Positions 47,600 to 58,035 of a stretch of DNA of 64,000 nucleotides are shown piece after piece (the first letter of the stretch is position 1; each line of letters starts with the position of its first letter). This DNA is from Sipunculus nudus (Eukaryota; Annelida; Sipuncula; Golfingiida; Sipunculidae). A model generated the notes under the pieces. The model was not told where the DNA came from. It searched no databases and saw only the letters and a list, made by a program, of their open reading frames with translations. The stretch is taken from assembly GCA_026874595.1 (NCBI GenBank), contig CM049306.1:107531142-107595141 (forward strand). Direction: 5' to 3'. The position numbers and the translations under genes were made by a program.

Positions 47600-49847
47600 G
47601 TGAGATTTCCATATATTAGTAAGGTTAAAAATCGATAAAGTTTTTACCTTTTATATCACGTAAACTGGTTTTGAAAAAAATATGTAGTTGGTTACCCTTT
47701 GGTTCAACTTATCGCAAGTTTCTTCATGATTTGGGACGCGGTGTTTTGTCAGTTGCCTTGATTGATTGTAGAAGTTATATGTTTGGTCCGGAATAGTTTA
47801 ACATTTAAAAGCGTCCCACTTGTATCGGTGGGGGTAAAGGAACTAATTCAGAAACTAATTCATAGTTTGTTGTTGTGCATTATTTAGTGATCACCTCTGT
47901 TGAATTATGAACTGATTTTTTAAGGTAAACGTCTTTAATCTCAACATGCATGCAATTTAAGTTCATATCACTTTTTAAATGTTGATGACATTCTAGTACT
48001 CAGTCATTTGCGTAAAATGTCAGCCACATTAGCTTGTTGTAGTTTGTCTTATTAAAGCCCATTAGAATAAGTCTTAGGGCAGCGCCATGCCCAATAAGCG
48101 ACAGGAATTGAATAGGAATTTGATGGGGAATGGTTCCTTCCCTGCTGGAGCCAGATATTCGCTTCAGATGGAAGGAAAATGACAGAAAAATGGCTATATA
48201 CAAACGTAGGGTCGGCAGGTACCGTAAATCTTAAACGGATCCGGTATATATACTGACGGACCATTAAGGTACGCTATAAAAAAACGATATTGTAGTTAAA
48301 CAAGAGACCTCCAGGTCTTAACTCTCAGCTTACAAGCACGACGGGTGACATTATGGACTATCAGTCACAACTTGTTTGGCCATTACTGGAGCATGACTCA
48401 TCGGCCTAAAATAAACAGTAAACTTGCCAAAAATTAATGTAGAAAATTAAAGTGACACCAATAGGTACTAAATTATTGAGAAACTTGTGCATTTGTCTAA
48501 CATTTTTTTTTTCACTCTGGACCTTTTAATTCTTTTAAAGAACACCTTAGTTCACTTTAGTTTGCAGGATTACAGTAATATAAGCCTGAATGAAGATCAG
48601 TATTATAATATGAATGATGACCTGAAAACTATATGATACTTTGTTAATACTTTGGCATTTATGTAATTTATCATGAAGAAACGAAGAACTGAAGAACTGA
48701 AGTTGGTGTCGTCCGGCTGGTGTGATCTAAAAGATATTTGCTCTGCGAATTTATATCCAGGAATATCTGAGAAATAGAAAGAATTTTCCCTGCAGTTGAC
48801 TTATTACACTGAATTCAAATTATGGTAGTATTGCATTACAATAACTGGTTCGCCTGATACGCTACAACGTTTACATTACGGTCAGCTGTTAATCTAAAGA
48901 TTACGATCCAAATTTACAAATATATACTAGTCTCAGTAATCCAATAAAGCTACCCAATTTGAATCAGCATAGCAAATTTCCAGGCAATTCATGCATAAGT
49001 TATTCAGACATTGGAGTATTTAGTATTTTGACCGATCATGGTGAAATTTTTAGATCTTTATGTTATTTTTAAAGAGCTGTTTCAGCCAATTTTTGTCATG
49101 CTTTCAGAGGCATATATGTAAATGAGACATATTATCCTAATCTTTTAATCTCATGGTAAATGTTTAATCAACCCCCTAAAGCACTAAGGAAAGTCTAACC
49201 TTCTCAGTACTCAATTTCATGTTGCAGCCGGGCATATAGAGAATATCGGTCACCGTGCCCTATTTTTGTGTGTCCAAGGAGATTTCACCAGAACTTGTGT
49301 AGATTTAGGAAAACACTTTTTAGCTCCAAACAGACACCCGGACGGCACATATTGTTTACATTTAAATAAACAGAGGGATGACGCAGTCTACATCTAGTCG
49401 GCCGAACTGATTAATACCTAGTGACACCTTTGCCCATGTCCGTTGACAGAAATTTATTCACAAAACCGTCCTGAATACAATTACACTGCCGATCCACCAT
49501 GTCTCCCTGCGTGCTAAACCAGGAAATCCTTCGGACAAAAGTCCTGCGGTGAATCATTTTATAACGCCAGTTAGTGGTAAGATCACATCGGTTTATCGAT
49601 ATGGAATCTCCTTATATAAGCTTTCTATAGGCTCGTTCGAAGACACGTGACGTTCTATTGACGGCCGTGCGTTATGCCTTGACTCTCTAGCCAGTAAATA
49701 CCGGCATTCTTCATATTGTATATTAACACTGCTGATGTATTCACTTACACCACAGTGGCATTGATTTCTCCTGGACTAACCGTATCATTTTTCTATTTTA
49801 CATAAGTAAATATTTACAGTGTTATCTATATATCACAATTCAAGGGT
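47600..49847. other. No gene recognised
   Basis: AT-rich sequence. Overlapping 67-70 codon minus-strand frames at 48.0-48.3 kb contain no motif I can place and lack paired splice sites. Confidence 0.4.
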
Positions 49848-49935
49848 GAATCCAGGATTTTGGAAAAGGGAGGGTCCAGCCAAGGAGATCTAACATGAAA
49901 ATCCCTAAAAAAGCTCCCCAGATCCAGAGGGAAGA
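49848..49935 (+). repeat. Dispersed repeat family R1, copy 3 (partial)
   Basis: GGTGAATCCAGGATTTTGG, then AAAAGGGAGGGTCCAGCCAAG, matches the 5' block of copy 2 in the opposite orientation. Confidence 0.4.
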
Positions 49936-50450
49936 GGTCTTGATAAGCAAAAGTCTATAGCTTATGTATTGGGCATACCCGGCAATGTATAGACAGTCCA
50001 CAGTATATACCTATGCACACATATACAAGATAAGTGTTCTGTTCTGGCGTTCCCATAGTGAGTCTGTCGGATGTCTTGCGTGATGGTCAGCTGACTGAAG
50101 AATATACAGTAAACTCCGCCAAGGACATGTACATCGTTACATGAATTACTACTTATGGCAGACACATTTCAGAAGTTGTTGACCTCGAAAGTACAGAAAG
50201 GACATTTACGCATTTAATGCTAAACTTTGGACAATAAAGGACAACAACGAGGGGATGTCACGTTCATAAACAGTAAAAATGTACTTCGTCCTTTATTTTC
50301 TTAACAGAGCGCTGAATACAGGATACATAGACCAAAAAACCTGCTGAGAAAACTTTAGACTTGTAACCCACTTGCATGTAGCCTTTCTTTGTCCCAAATG
50401 GTCCTGATTAAGTAAAGACACAAAAATCGCTCTCATAACTTGGTATAAAG

Positions 50451-50530
50451 TAGTGGTGGGAGTCGGTTCCTTTTTCATAATCAATCATCAGTTTGAGCAA
50501 ACCGATCGATGATCGATTATTAAATGGTTC
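50451..50530 (+). mobile_element. hAT-like element end, TAGTGGTGGG type
   Basis: TAGTGGTGGGAGTCGGTTCC, then AATCAATCATC and CGATCGATGATCGATTATTAA. Same plan as the ends at 46406 and 57287. Confidence 0.4.
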
Positions 50531-51091
50531 AGACAAATATAAAGAAATATGCAATTATCTGTGAAACTTTACTTTCTTAACCCAGCCCACATTTCTTAGT
50601 AATTCTACCTTAAGTAAAGCAGTTTTTGCCTTTTATTATATTTTCCTATTATTACCAAGATATGCTATTCAAAGTATAATTTAAATTAATTACAATAATC
50701 AAGAATTAAACCACAATCCAGGCCATCTACTTGCTGGCCCTCATGATTACTCCCGCGTATTATATGAACTTCATCACTTAAAAGGACTTTCATTTTATAA
50801 CAATTATGACGACTGCCGACATGCATACTGGTTTCACAGGCCCGCCAGAATAGTTACAGGCCCACATATTTGTGTAAAAATTAAAAAAGATAAAGCTGAA
50901 AACTGGAAATATAATTATTCACGTATGATCTATTTGTAAAACGTTAACTCCCCAAAGGCTTGGGGGTAATTATTTCTATTTGCTTTTTGTTTGAAAAACG
51001 AGGTCACTTTTGTTTGATTGTCAGTGCCAGTTATTAGCTTGATCATAGTAAAAAAAAATGTCACGTCGACTTCTTGCATCTGGAGGTTCAT

Positions 51092-51099
<8 letters not shown>

Positions 51100-51146
<47 letters not shown>
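51100..51146. repeat. (TA)n microsatellite
   Basis: About 47 bases of alternating TA. Confidence 0.95.
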
Positions 51147-51147
<1 letters not shown>

Positions 51148-51683
51148 TGGCAGTTGTGTGTTATTTAAAACCATACATATATTTGTAATATTACCCATGG
51201 ACATTAAGGCATATTTCTCTTTTTTTCCAGGTCATTGTCATTTCTTCATTTAATAAAAAAATCAATTGTAAATAAAGTAAAACAAACTGCACTAGCAACG
51301 AAAATCAACGACAGGCACGGTGCCTATAATGCTGAACATATTTTATTATTCTGAAATTAATGACTGAGCGAGCAATGTTGGATGTTAACATTCAAACAAG
51401 AAACGCCATACGTTCAGGAAATATCAGTTTTTTTAAAGGCTATTAATAAAATGAAATAAATTTACAAAGGTAGTTAAAAAGAAACACAACCAAAATAGAC
51501 GGTTCTTTGCGTGTTCTGACCGGTAGTGTTTAGGATTCGGCAGACATCGTCAGTTGCAGGTCCATTAAAAAGGCCGGCGTCATTTGCTTTATATACTCAG
51601 GGTGGAAACATTATAACCACTGTAGGCCGGCGACACGATGTCAGTGAACATTTTCCCGCAAAAATAGTCATGAATGAAGTAAC

Positions 51684-51694
51684 ATGGGGCGAAT
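51684..51694. repeat. Target-site duplication of the LINE, copy next to the poly(A) tail
   Basis: ATGGGGCGAAT, identical to 55559-55569 at the other end of the LINE. The T run (poly(A) on the minus strand) begins two bases later at 51697. Confidence 0.85.
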
Positions 51695-51876
51695 GATTTT
51701 TTTTTTTTTTTTTTTGTTCTCTCTCGAAAGATGTCTCAGAATACTGTATACCATTTTCTTTTATTATCATTTTCATCATCGACATCTCCCGAAACTTGAT
51801 ATACAAACATGTACATGCATGCAATAACGACAAAGTGTCCATTAAGATAAGGGTATTTTCCTTAAAAGAAAACTAA

Positions 51877-52752
51877 TTACATCGGCAAATTAATGGCTCT
51901 CCATTTTTGTAAATGCGCTTTCACTGTATTATTTTTTTCCGCGACCAATCTTTCCATACTTTCGATGGTACACACTTTCTTTAAGAAAAAGGACAGAGGC
52001 GGGGTTTCTTTATCCCGGCTTTTGAATAACACAAACATATAAATCAATATGAAGATATCAATAAGCGGTTTCCTTTCATTTTCAACATCACAACCAACAT
52101 ATACAATCTTTGGACAGAGTGCGGGTAACATGATTCCAAATTTTCCGGCCCACGTCTGAATTTGATTATAGAATGTAACAGCAACATGACATTCACAAAA
52201 AAGATGGACCGATGATTCAATATCAGTAAAACAATAAGAGCATTTATTTGTTTCAGATATTTTCCATGTAAATAACAATTCATTGGTTGCTAGAATATTA
52301 TGCAGTATTTTAAATTGAAATTCACGCAGATACATATCACGAGTTGTATAGTATACATGAAGTGCAGCATCTTTCAAAGTTAATTTGTCGTTAAATAAAT
52401 TTTGGAGTTTCTTTATAACTACTGGTTCAGTTTTTTTATTTTGTAGAACATGGGTGTATAAGTGCTTAAATCCCAACTTTGTCAACTCAACAATCTTACC
52501 ACTGATTGGTATTTTCAGCTGATTTGAGACATAACTATTAAAATCTTGAATATCATTGTTATTTTTCAAGATTGTAATCAATTGCTGTGGTATTGCCTTT
52601 TGAATGGACATCCAGTATAGATACATTTTTTTGTATTCTTTGCTGGAACAGTCAACTATTTCTGATAGATATTTTAAAGAGCCATCGGCGTTATATAGAT
52701 GATATAGAAAACGTATCCCTATTTTATCTAGAAAACCAAAATAGACAGATTT
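51877..52752 (-). pseudogene. LINE ORF2 segment 3: C-terminal domain with CCHC knuckle
   Basis: About 290 residues ending in TAA at 51877-51879. Near its middle lies KCSYCFTDIESSVHLFCEC, the cysteine-histidine knuckle found at the C-terminus of L1/Tx1-type ORF2 proteins. The end is rich in basic and aromatic residues (HLQKWRAINLPM). No internal stops. Confidence 0.9.
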
Positions 52753-53835
52753 TTTTATCAACTTTGATGTATTGATTATTCCAAATTTGCTGCAGAATAA
52801 CTACCTCCGCAGATTGTGGGTCAGTAGATGTATACTTATCCCCGACGGCGAAACAATGACTGTAGAATTTAGAAATTTTTCGTGTGATACAACTTATATC
52901 AAAATTAACCCCCATGTTTTCTATACCACCCACTCTCTGTAGATAGAAATTAGGTACAACTGTGCTTTTTAAATTTGCCAAGTGTTTTAATCTGATCAGC
53001 CAAGATATTCTTTGACATTCTAAAATAGACTCAACATCTGGTACTTTTATACCTCCATTTTCTGATTCACTTATCAGCACATCATATTTAATTTTCGGCT
53101 TACGGCCATACCATATAAAATCAACAATGCAGTTTTTCACCTTTTTGATAAAACGCCTTGGGGGTTCAAGAATGTTCATAGTGTACATTAGTTTTGATAT
53201 TCCGAAGGTTTTAATTATCGTGTTTCGCCCAAATATTGTCAGCCCTCTCGATTTCCACATATTAAACGTTCTTAAAATATTATTATAAACCTTTTCGAAA
53301 TTCAACTCGTATGACAAATCATCCCTGTATGTATACCATATACCTAGGATTTTTATAGCATCGGAATGAAGGTCAACCCATTTGATATTGTTTGAATATT
53401 CTAGCGTGTTCTTTCTCCTTCCCATCCAAGCGGCTTCACATTTATTGAAATTCACTTTCACTGAAGATATCATTGAAAAATCATTAAAAATTTGCAGTAA
53501 TGCCCCCATTGATTTCAGGTCTTTTAAAAAGAATGTACTGTCATCGGCAAAGAGACATTGTTTTAATTCAGTGCCGTTTATGACGATACCTTTGACCAAG
53601 TTGGATTGACGGACCATAATTGCCAATATTTCAATCACCAACAAAAATAAGTAAGGCGCCAACGGATCACCTTGTCTTGTTCCTCGCTCTAATTTAAAAT
53701 ACCCTGTGGTATAACCGTTGTTTATTATGCAGCTTTCTAATCCGTTATGTAATAATTTAATCCAATCAATAAATGTATTTCCAAATCCAAATTTACGTAA
53801 TACAGTAAATAAAAATACATAATCAATTGAGGTCG
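52745..53835 (-). pseudogene. LINE ORF2 segment 2: reverse transcriptase core
   Basis: Continues segment 1 in another frame: motif B ERGTRQGDPLAPYLFLL, motif C CLFADDSTFFL with the catalytic DD, motif D region VNFNKCEAAWMG and motif E IKILGIWY. Then comes the typical post-RT stretch with GGIKVPDVESILECQRISWL. The frame is lost near 52745 in a run of seven A (minus strand). Six A would restore continuity with segment 3, so this is a homopolymer length change. Confidence 0.9.
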
Positions 53836-55552
53836 AACGCTGCCGCAAAATCGACGGCAAATAGGACAGATATCTCATTTTCTATATAACAATAGTCTAT
53901 TATATCGCTAATAAGACGAGTTGTATCAGATATCTTTCGATCCTTCATAAAAGCTGTTTGATCCTCGCCTATTAGACTAGGTAGTACTCTCTTAATTCGT
54001 CTGACTAGAATTTTACTTAAAATTTTGGAATCAACATTAACTAAACTAATGGGTCTCCATGATGATAAGTGTCTATTGTCTTTACCAGGCTTCTCTATCA
54101 ACGTAATAACAGCTTGTCTTTGACTTGTCGTCAATACTCCCTCATCAAAACATACATTAAAACATTCCAAAAGGTCATCTCCTAAACAATCGAAAAAGGT
54201 TAGGTAAAACTCTTTAGGCAGACCGTCGTTTCCTGGCGTCTTGTTATTTTTCATCTCGTTTAAGGCCTCTATTATTTCAGTTTTGGTAACAATACCTTCA
54301 CATAATTTAGATTCATTTTCGGATAATTTGGGCATGTTCAAATTAGAAATTACATCTAAACAATCTATTTCATCAATATCTCTTTCCCTAGCATACTTTT
54401 TCTGAAAAAAAAATTTTATTTCTTCCATGATGCGAACTGGGTTTGTGATTTCATTATTAGATATAAAAAGTTTCCTTATCGTTGTTTTATTTTTATTATG
54501 TTTCTGCAGATTAAAAAAAAAATTAGAGCTACGTTCGCCCTCCTCAAACCACTGTACTCTAGATCTGACTGTCAGTCCTTGGGTATGTTTCTCATAATAT
54601 TCTTCAACTTCTTTTCTTATATGATTATACTTTATATGGTTACATGGGTTGGCTGATAATTCATTTTCCGCTTGCATAAGTTGTTGTTCTAGGATACGTA
54701 ATCTCCTTCTTTGATTTTTTTGTTTATTCTTACAGTATCTCATAGTAAATGTTTTTATTTTAAACTTTATATATTCCCACCATTGTTTTGCGTTAAGTCT
54801 ATTTTCCTCCTCGGTTCTCACTACTTTGATATATTCTTTCATTCCTTTTATATAATTTAGATCTTGTAGGAGGGAGAGATTAAATTTCCAGTGGGACGGT
54901 CCGTGTGTAAGGTTATTTATTGAACATATATCTGCGATAACAGCTGAATGATCAGTCAAGATAGCTGGAATAATTTGCACATCCTTTACAATGGTATTTA
55001 ATTCAGAACTAACCAATACGAGGTCTAATCTACGCTGTTTGAAGGGATTGAACGATCGCCATGTATAGTTACGAGTAGACGGATTTCGAATTCTCCACAG
55101 GTCAATGAGATCAAAATTAGATTTTAAAAAATTCATGAATTTAACGGATTTGATTTTTAGACTATAATTTTTTTCTCCTGCGTCGAGACTTGACAGGCAC
55201 ATGTTGAAATCCCCACCCCATATAATTTGTGTCTCTTGATCTGTAACCATGTTTTGCAAATATTCACTCACGATATTGAAAAATAATATTTGTTGTTGTT
55301 CCGTGTTTGGGACATAAGTATTTACAATAATAAACAAAGAACCTTGAATATTCGCTTTTATCAAAATAAAACGTCCATGCTCATCTATTTTACTTTCAAT
55401 TTCAGCAAATTCAAGATTATTTCCAATAATTGTTAATACACCCCTTGCTAGGTTAGTTCCGTGAGAAAAGAAGGTGAAACCAGGCCAGTCTTTTCTCCAC
55501 TCACTTTCTATGTCCTCAGTACAGTGTGCTTCCTGTAGAAATATAATACTAA
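53823..55552 (-). pseudogene. LINE ORF2 segment 1: endonuclease and start of reverse transcriptase
   Basis: The open frame runs from the truncation point (FLQEAH, equivalent to the QETH motif) through NTYVPN, IIWGGDFN, RRLDLVLVS and TDHSAVIADI, the standard APE-type endonuclease blocks. After a linker of about 150 residues come the reverse transcriptase blocks NNKTPGNDGLPKEFY, WRPISLVNVDSKILSK and motif A, AVDFAAAFD. Directly after AAAFD the frame ends because of one surplus base near 53830-53833. The protein continues in the next frame from 53830 downward. Confidence 0.9.
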
Positions 55553-55558
55553 AATATA

Positions 55559-55569
55559 ATGGGGCGAAT
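55559..55569. repeat. Target-site duplication of the LINE, copy at the 5' truncation
   Basis: ATGGGGCGAAT, identical to 51684-51694. It fixes the truncation point and lets the pre-insertion sequence be read across 51694 to 55570. Confidence 0.85.
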
Positions 55570-56249
55570 TATTATTACGAACCGCTAAGTGGCTCTCTGT
55601 CTATGACACTTGACCGCTACGCCAATCACAAGAACGTTTGGGTTGACGAGGCAGGTGTGTATTCAAATCAAACAGTCACATGGCTTAGATGCCGAATTCG
55701 GTCAGTTGACAGCATGAATGTCGGGATAAATTTCATTTTATGCGAGAGCGACGAACTTCCGTTTTATTTGTAATCAAATGAGGACCACTTCTAATCGCTC
55801 AATATTTGTCTCAGGTTTTTTCGCCCGAGTAACGAAACTGGGTAGCGTTTTCCTGGCAGTTATTTTCCTCACGCGCACGAGTGTACCGATCCTTCCATGT
55901 ATATAGGCACAATCCAGACTTACTAAAAGGCTCAAGATCGGCAACGTTGGGTTTCATTAGGGAAATGAAGAGAATCTAAGAAGGTAAGGTCTATAGAGGG
56001 GCCGTTTTTCTAGCACATGAGGGCAGATTTTTACGGGCCCAGGTGCGTCAGATCATACCAAAAAAAGTTTTTAAAATTTCCAGCCAAGTTCTACGCTCCC
56101 GAGGCAGCGGAAATCTTACGCTTCTAAAGAAGCAACTGATTTTCACGCTGCCAGCTTTGACCGTTTATGATATATTTAGACACCAGATGGCGGTTCGTTG
56201 TCCGCTGAAAAAAAACGTGCGTATGATGTGACAAGCAGCCAACCAGATG
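55570..56249 (+). other. Flank of the LINE with an unplaced open frame
   Basis: From the LINE junction to 55773 a frame is open for about 70 codons (YYYEPLSGSLSMTLDRYAN and onward to CESDELPFYL, stop). Joined to the pre-insertion left flank, the same frame meets a stop immediately upstream of the duplicated site, so it is not clearly part of a gene. Nothing else recognised. Confidence 0.25.
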
Positions 56250-56700
56250 CCAATAAACAAACACTCGACAGGCATCCTGGCTCCGCCCATAGCTGCGCTT
56301 TAAGCGCCGTTTGAAGACAGTTTGCGGTCGAATTTTAATTGCTCCTTCTGCATTCTCGCATCAATGACCGATTCGATTCTGACAGTATGACTGTGTTAGC
56401 GTAGCCATGAATCTGTTGTCTGCATAACTGAAACCAGCCAGCGAGGTGTGCACGTAGCTTTTGTTGTTACGTTTCGTTTGAATTACAGCTCACCGGCCGG
56501 GTATCTTATGTGCCCAAGGCCCTTAGCAAACCACGTCTGCGGCAATTTGCGCTGAGCCTGTGGCCTGTTCACACGGTTACTGGGGCGCTGAGCTGTCACT
56601 CAAAACGAAATGAACATGATTGGCTCCGTGTATTCCTCGCTTGGCTTTGTCTTCCAGCACAAGGTCTCATCTGATTGGACAAAAATACATTGCTCCCCTC
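56250..56700. promoter_or_regulatory. G+C-balanced block with promoter-like motifs
   Basis: Contains a GC-box-like GGCTCCGCCC near 56280, a forkhead-like ATAAACAAACA near 56253, inverted CCAAT (GATTGG) near 56675, and many CpG compared with the neighbourhood. No first exon or start codon with a credible frame was identified; direction unknown. Confidence 0.2.
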
Positions 56701-57169
56701 TGGTGTAGCAATTCAGGATACGAGGTCATAACAAACAGCGCTTACCATATAGGTAGTAGGCCTATAGTTAAAGCGCTGTGAAAAGAGCGTAACCAAATTC
56801 TCTACCGACTGGGTTACCCCAAACAAAGAATATTTTTAAAGATATCCTAAACAGAGCAGCGGCACCTAGCATCAGTTGAAGACAATATAGAAAATCTCGC
56901 AAAACTGGCATAGACCTGGAGAATTTATGAAGCATTTTAACGCCATAACGCACATTTTTTGCAATGTACATCTTGGAAGAAAACTCTGCTAATTCAGCAG
57001 CTCCCTGCTAGTTCATAGAGGTTTATTAAGTCCTCCGTTCTCGCATATACCGTGTCATACCCAGTTACATGCGGAACTTATTAAGGAACACAGACTCATT
57101 ATATGAAGCGCGGAATATTGTAAAAGAAAAAAAATGGAAGAATAATTTTTGCCTATAACATAAAGGCAT
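56701..57169. other. No gene recognised
   Basis: Only short chance frames. Confidence 0.4.
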
Positions 57170-57287
57170 TCTGGAAAAAAAACCCATGATTACGATGTAA
57201 TCGATAGTTGCCTTTGGTAATCGAGCGCTTGAAATCGGCAGCAAAGCGACTGAATTTCGATAAAACTCGATGATCGGCCCACCACTA
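57170..57287 (-). mobile_element. hAT-like element end, TAGTGGTGGG type
   Basis: From 57287 on the minus strand: TAGTGGTGGGCCGATCATCG, then AGTTTTATCGAAATTCAGTCG, then further ATCGAT-type words. This is the mirror of the ends at 46406 and 50451. Confidence 0.4.
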
Positions 57288-57880
57288 GTATAATCGTTCT
57301 AGATTAGGGTCAGCATGTTAGTGGCTGGGGTGTTCGGGTCCTCATGGCACAGTGGGCGTTGAAGCTCCTGCTCTGCTTTCTCGTCCGACTCCCAGTCTTG
57401 ATCTCAGTATCTGGTCGTCTGAAGCTAACTTAGGAATGGCTCTTGGATCACTTTGCGCTTGGCTTGGGGCGACATTTAGATTTATACATTCAAAGACTTC
57501 GCTCCTTTAACTCCTTACAATAGGTGGTGGCCAACTTATTTTTATCTTTCGTTGTTGCCTCAGCTTGCAGGAGTGATCATCCGTTTTTTCGATTAGGACA
57601 TTCCTGACATTTTCTTGTCACTTACACCATCCTGACGTACCTTGTCCCTGCAGATTCAGGGTAAATGATAGAGAAACATGGAGATTTATGAATACAGAAC
57701 ACAAGGAATGTTGTAGGGTCATTGTTATCTCTATCAGGTATTGAGGCGGCTTGATTTAAAAGTCAAGCCGACGCGGAACAATGTAATTGCAACAGTCCCG
57801 CTTCATGTTTCTAACCTGTTTACTGCCGCCAGACGGTGGTATTCAGCTCAGTTCTCAAACCAGAGAAATTGATCTTATTA

Positions 57881-57882
57881 TA

Positions 57883-57912
<30 letters not shown>
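57881..57912. repeat. (TA)n microsatellite, interrupted
   Basis: Alternating AT with a single GT break. Confidence 0.9.
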
Positions 57913-57913
<1 letters not shown>

Positions 57914-58035
57914 ATTGATATTGAAGCCACGCCCACATCGGTCCTTTTGGTTTTTTAAGTGTTTAGACATTAACGCTCTTCAAAGTGACACATGCTGGTC
58001 ATAATGCAGTATTATGTAGTGTGCATGGCTGTAAC

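Larger units (their letters stand above)
51695..55558 (-). mobile_element. 5'-truncated L1/Tx1-type LINE insertion
   Basis: A 3.86-kb non-LTR retrotransposon on the minus strand, bounded by perfect 11-bp target-site duplications. At its 3' end there is a 19-base poly(A) (T run 51697-51715), a 161-base 3'UTR with AATAAA on the minus strand (51760-51765), then ORF2. The 5' end lies inside the endonuclease domain, so ORF1, the 5'UTR and the promoter are absent. It is dead on arrival as an autonomous element, but apart from truncation it carries only two single-base frameshifts. This points to a recent insertion or to sequencing errors at those sites. The apurinic-type endonuclease, the reverse transcriptase and the C-terminal CCHC knuckle fit the L1/Tx1 group; the clade assignment is from family knowledge. 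Confidence 0.93.

Noticed and set aside
53382-53609. Plus-strand frames inside the LINE
   Set aside because: Antisense shadows of ORF2.
55474-55773. 99-codon frame as a host exon disrupted by the LINE
   Set aside because: Its first third is LINE sequence, and the restored pre-insertion frame meets a stop immediately before the duplicated site.
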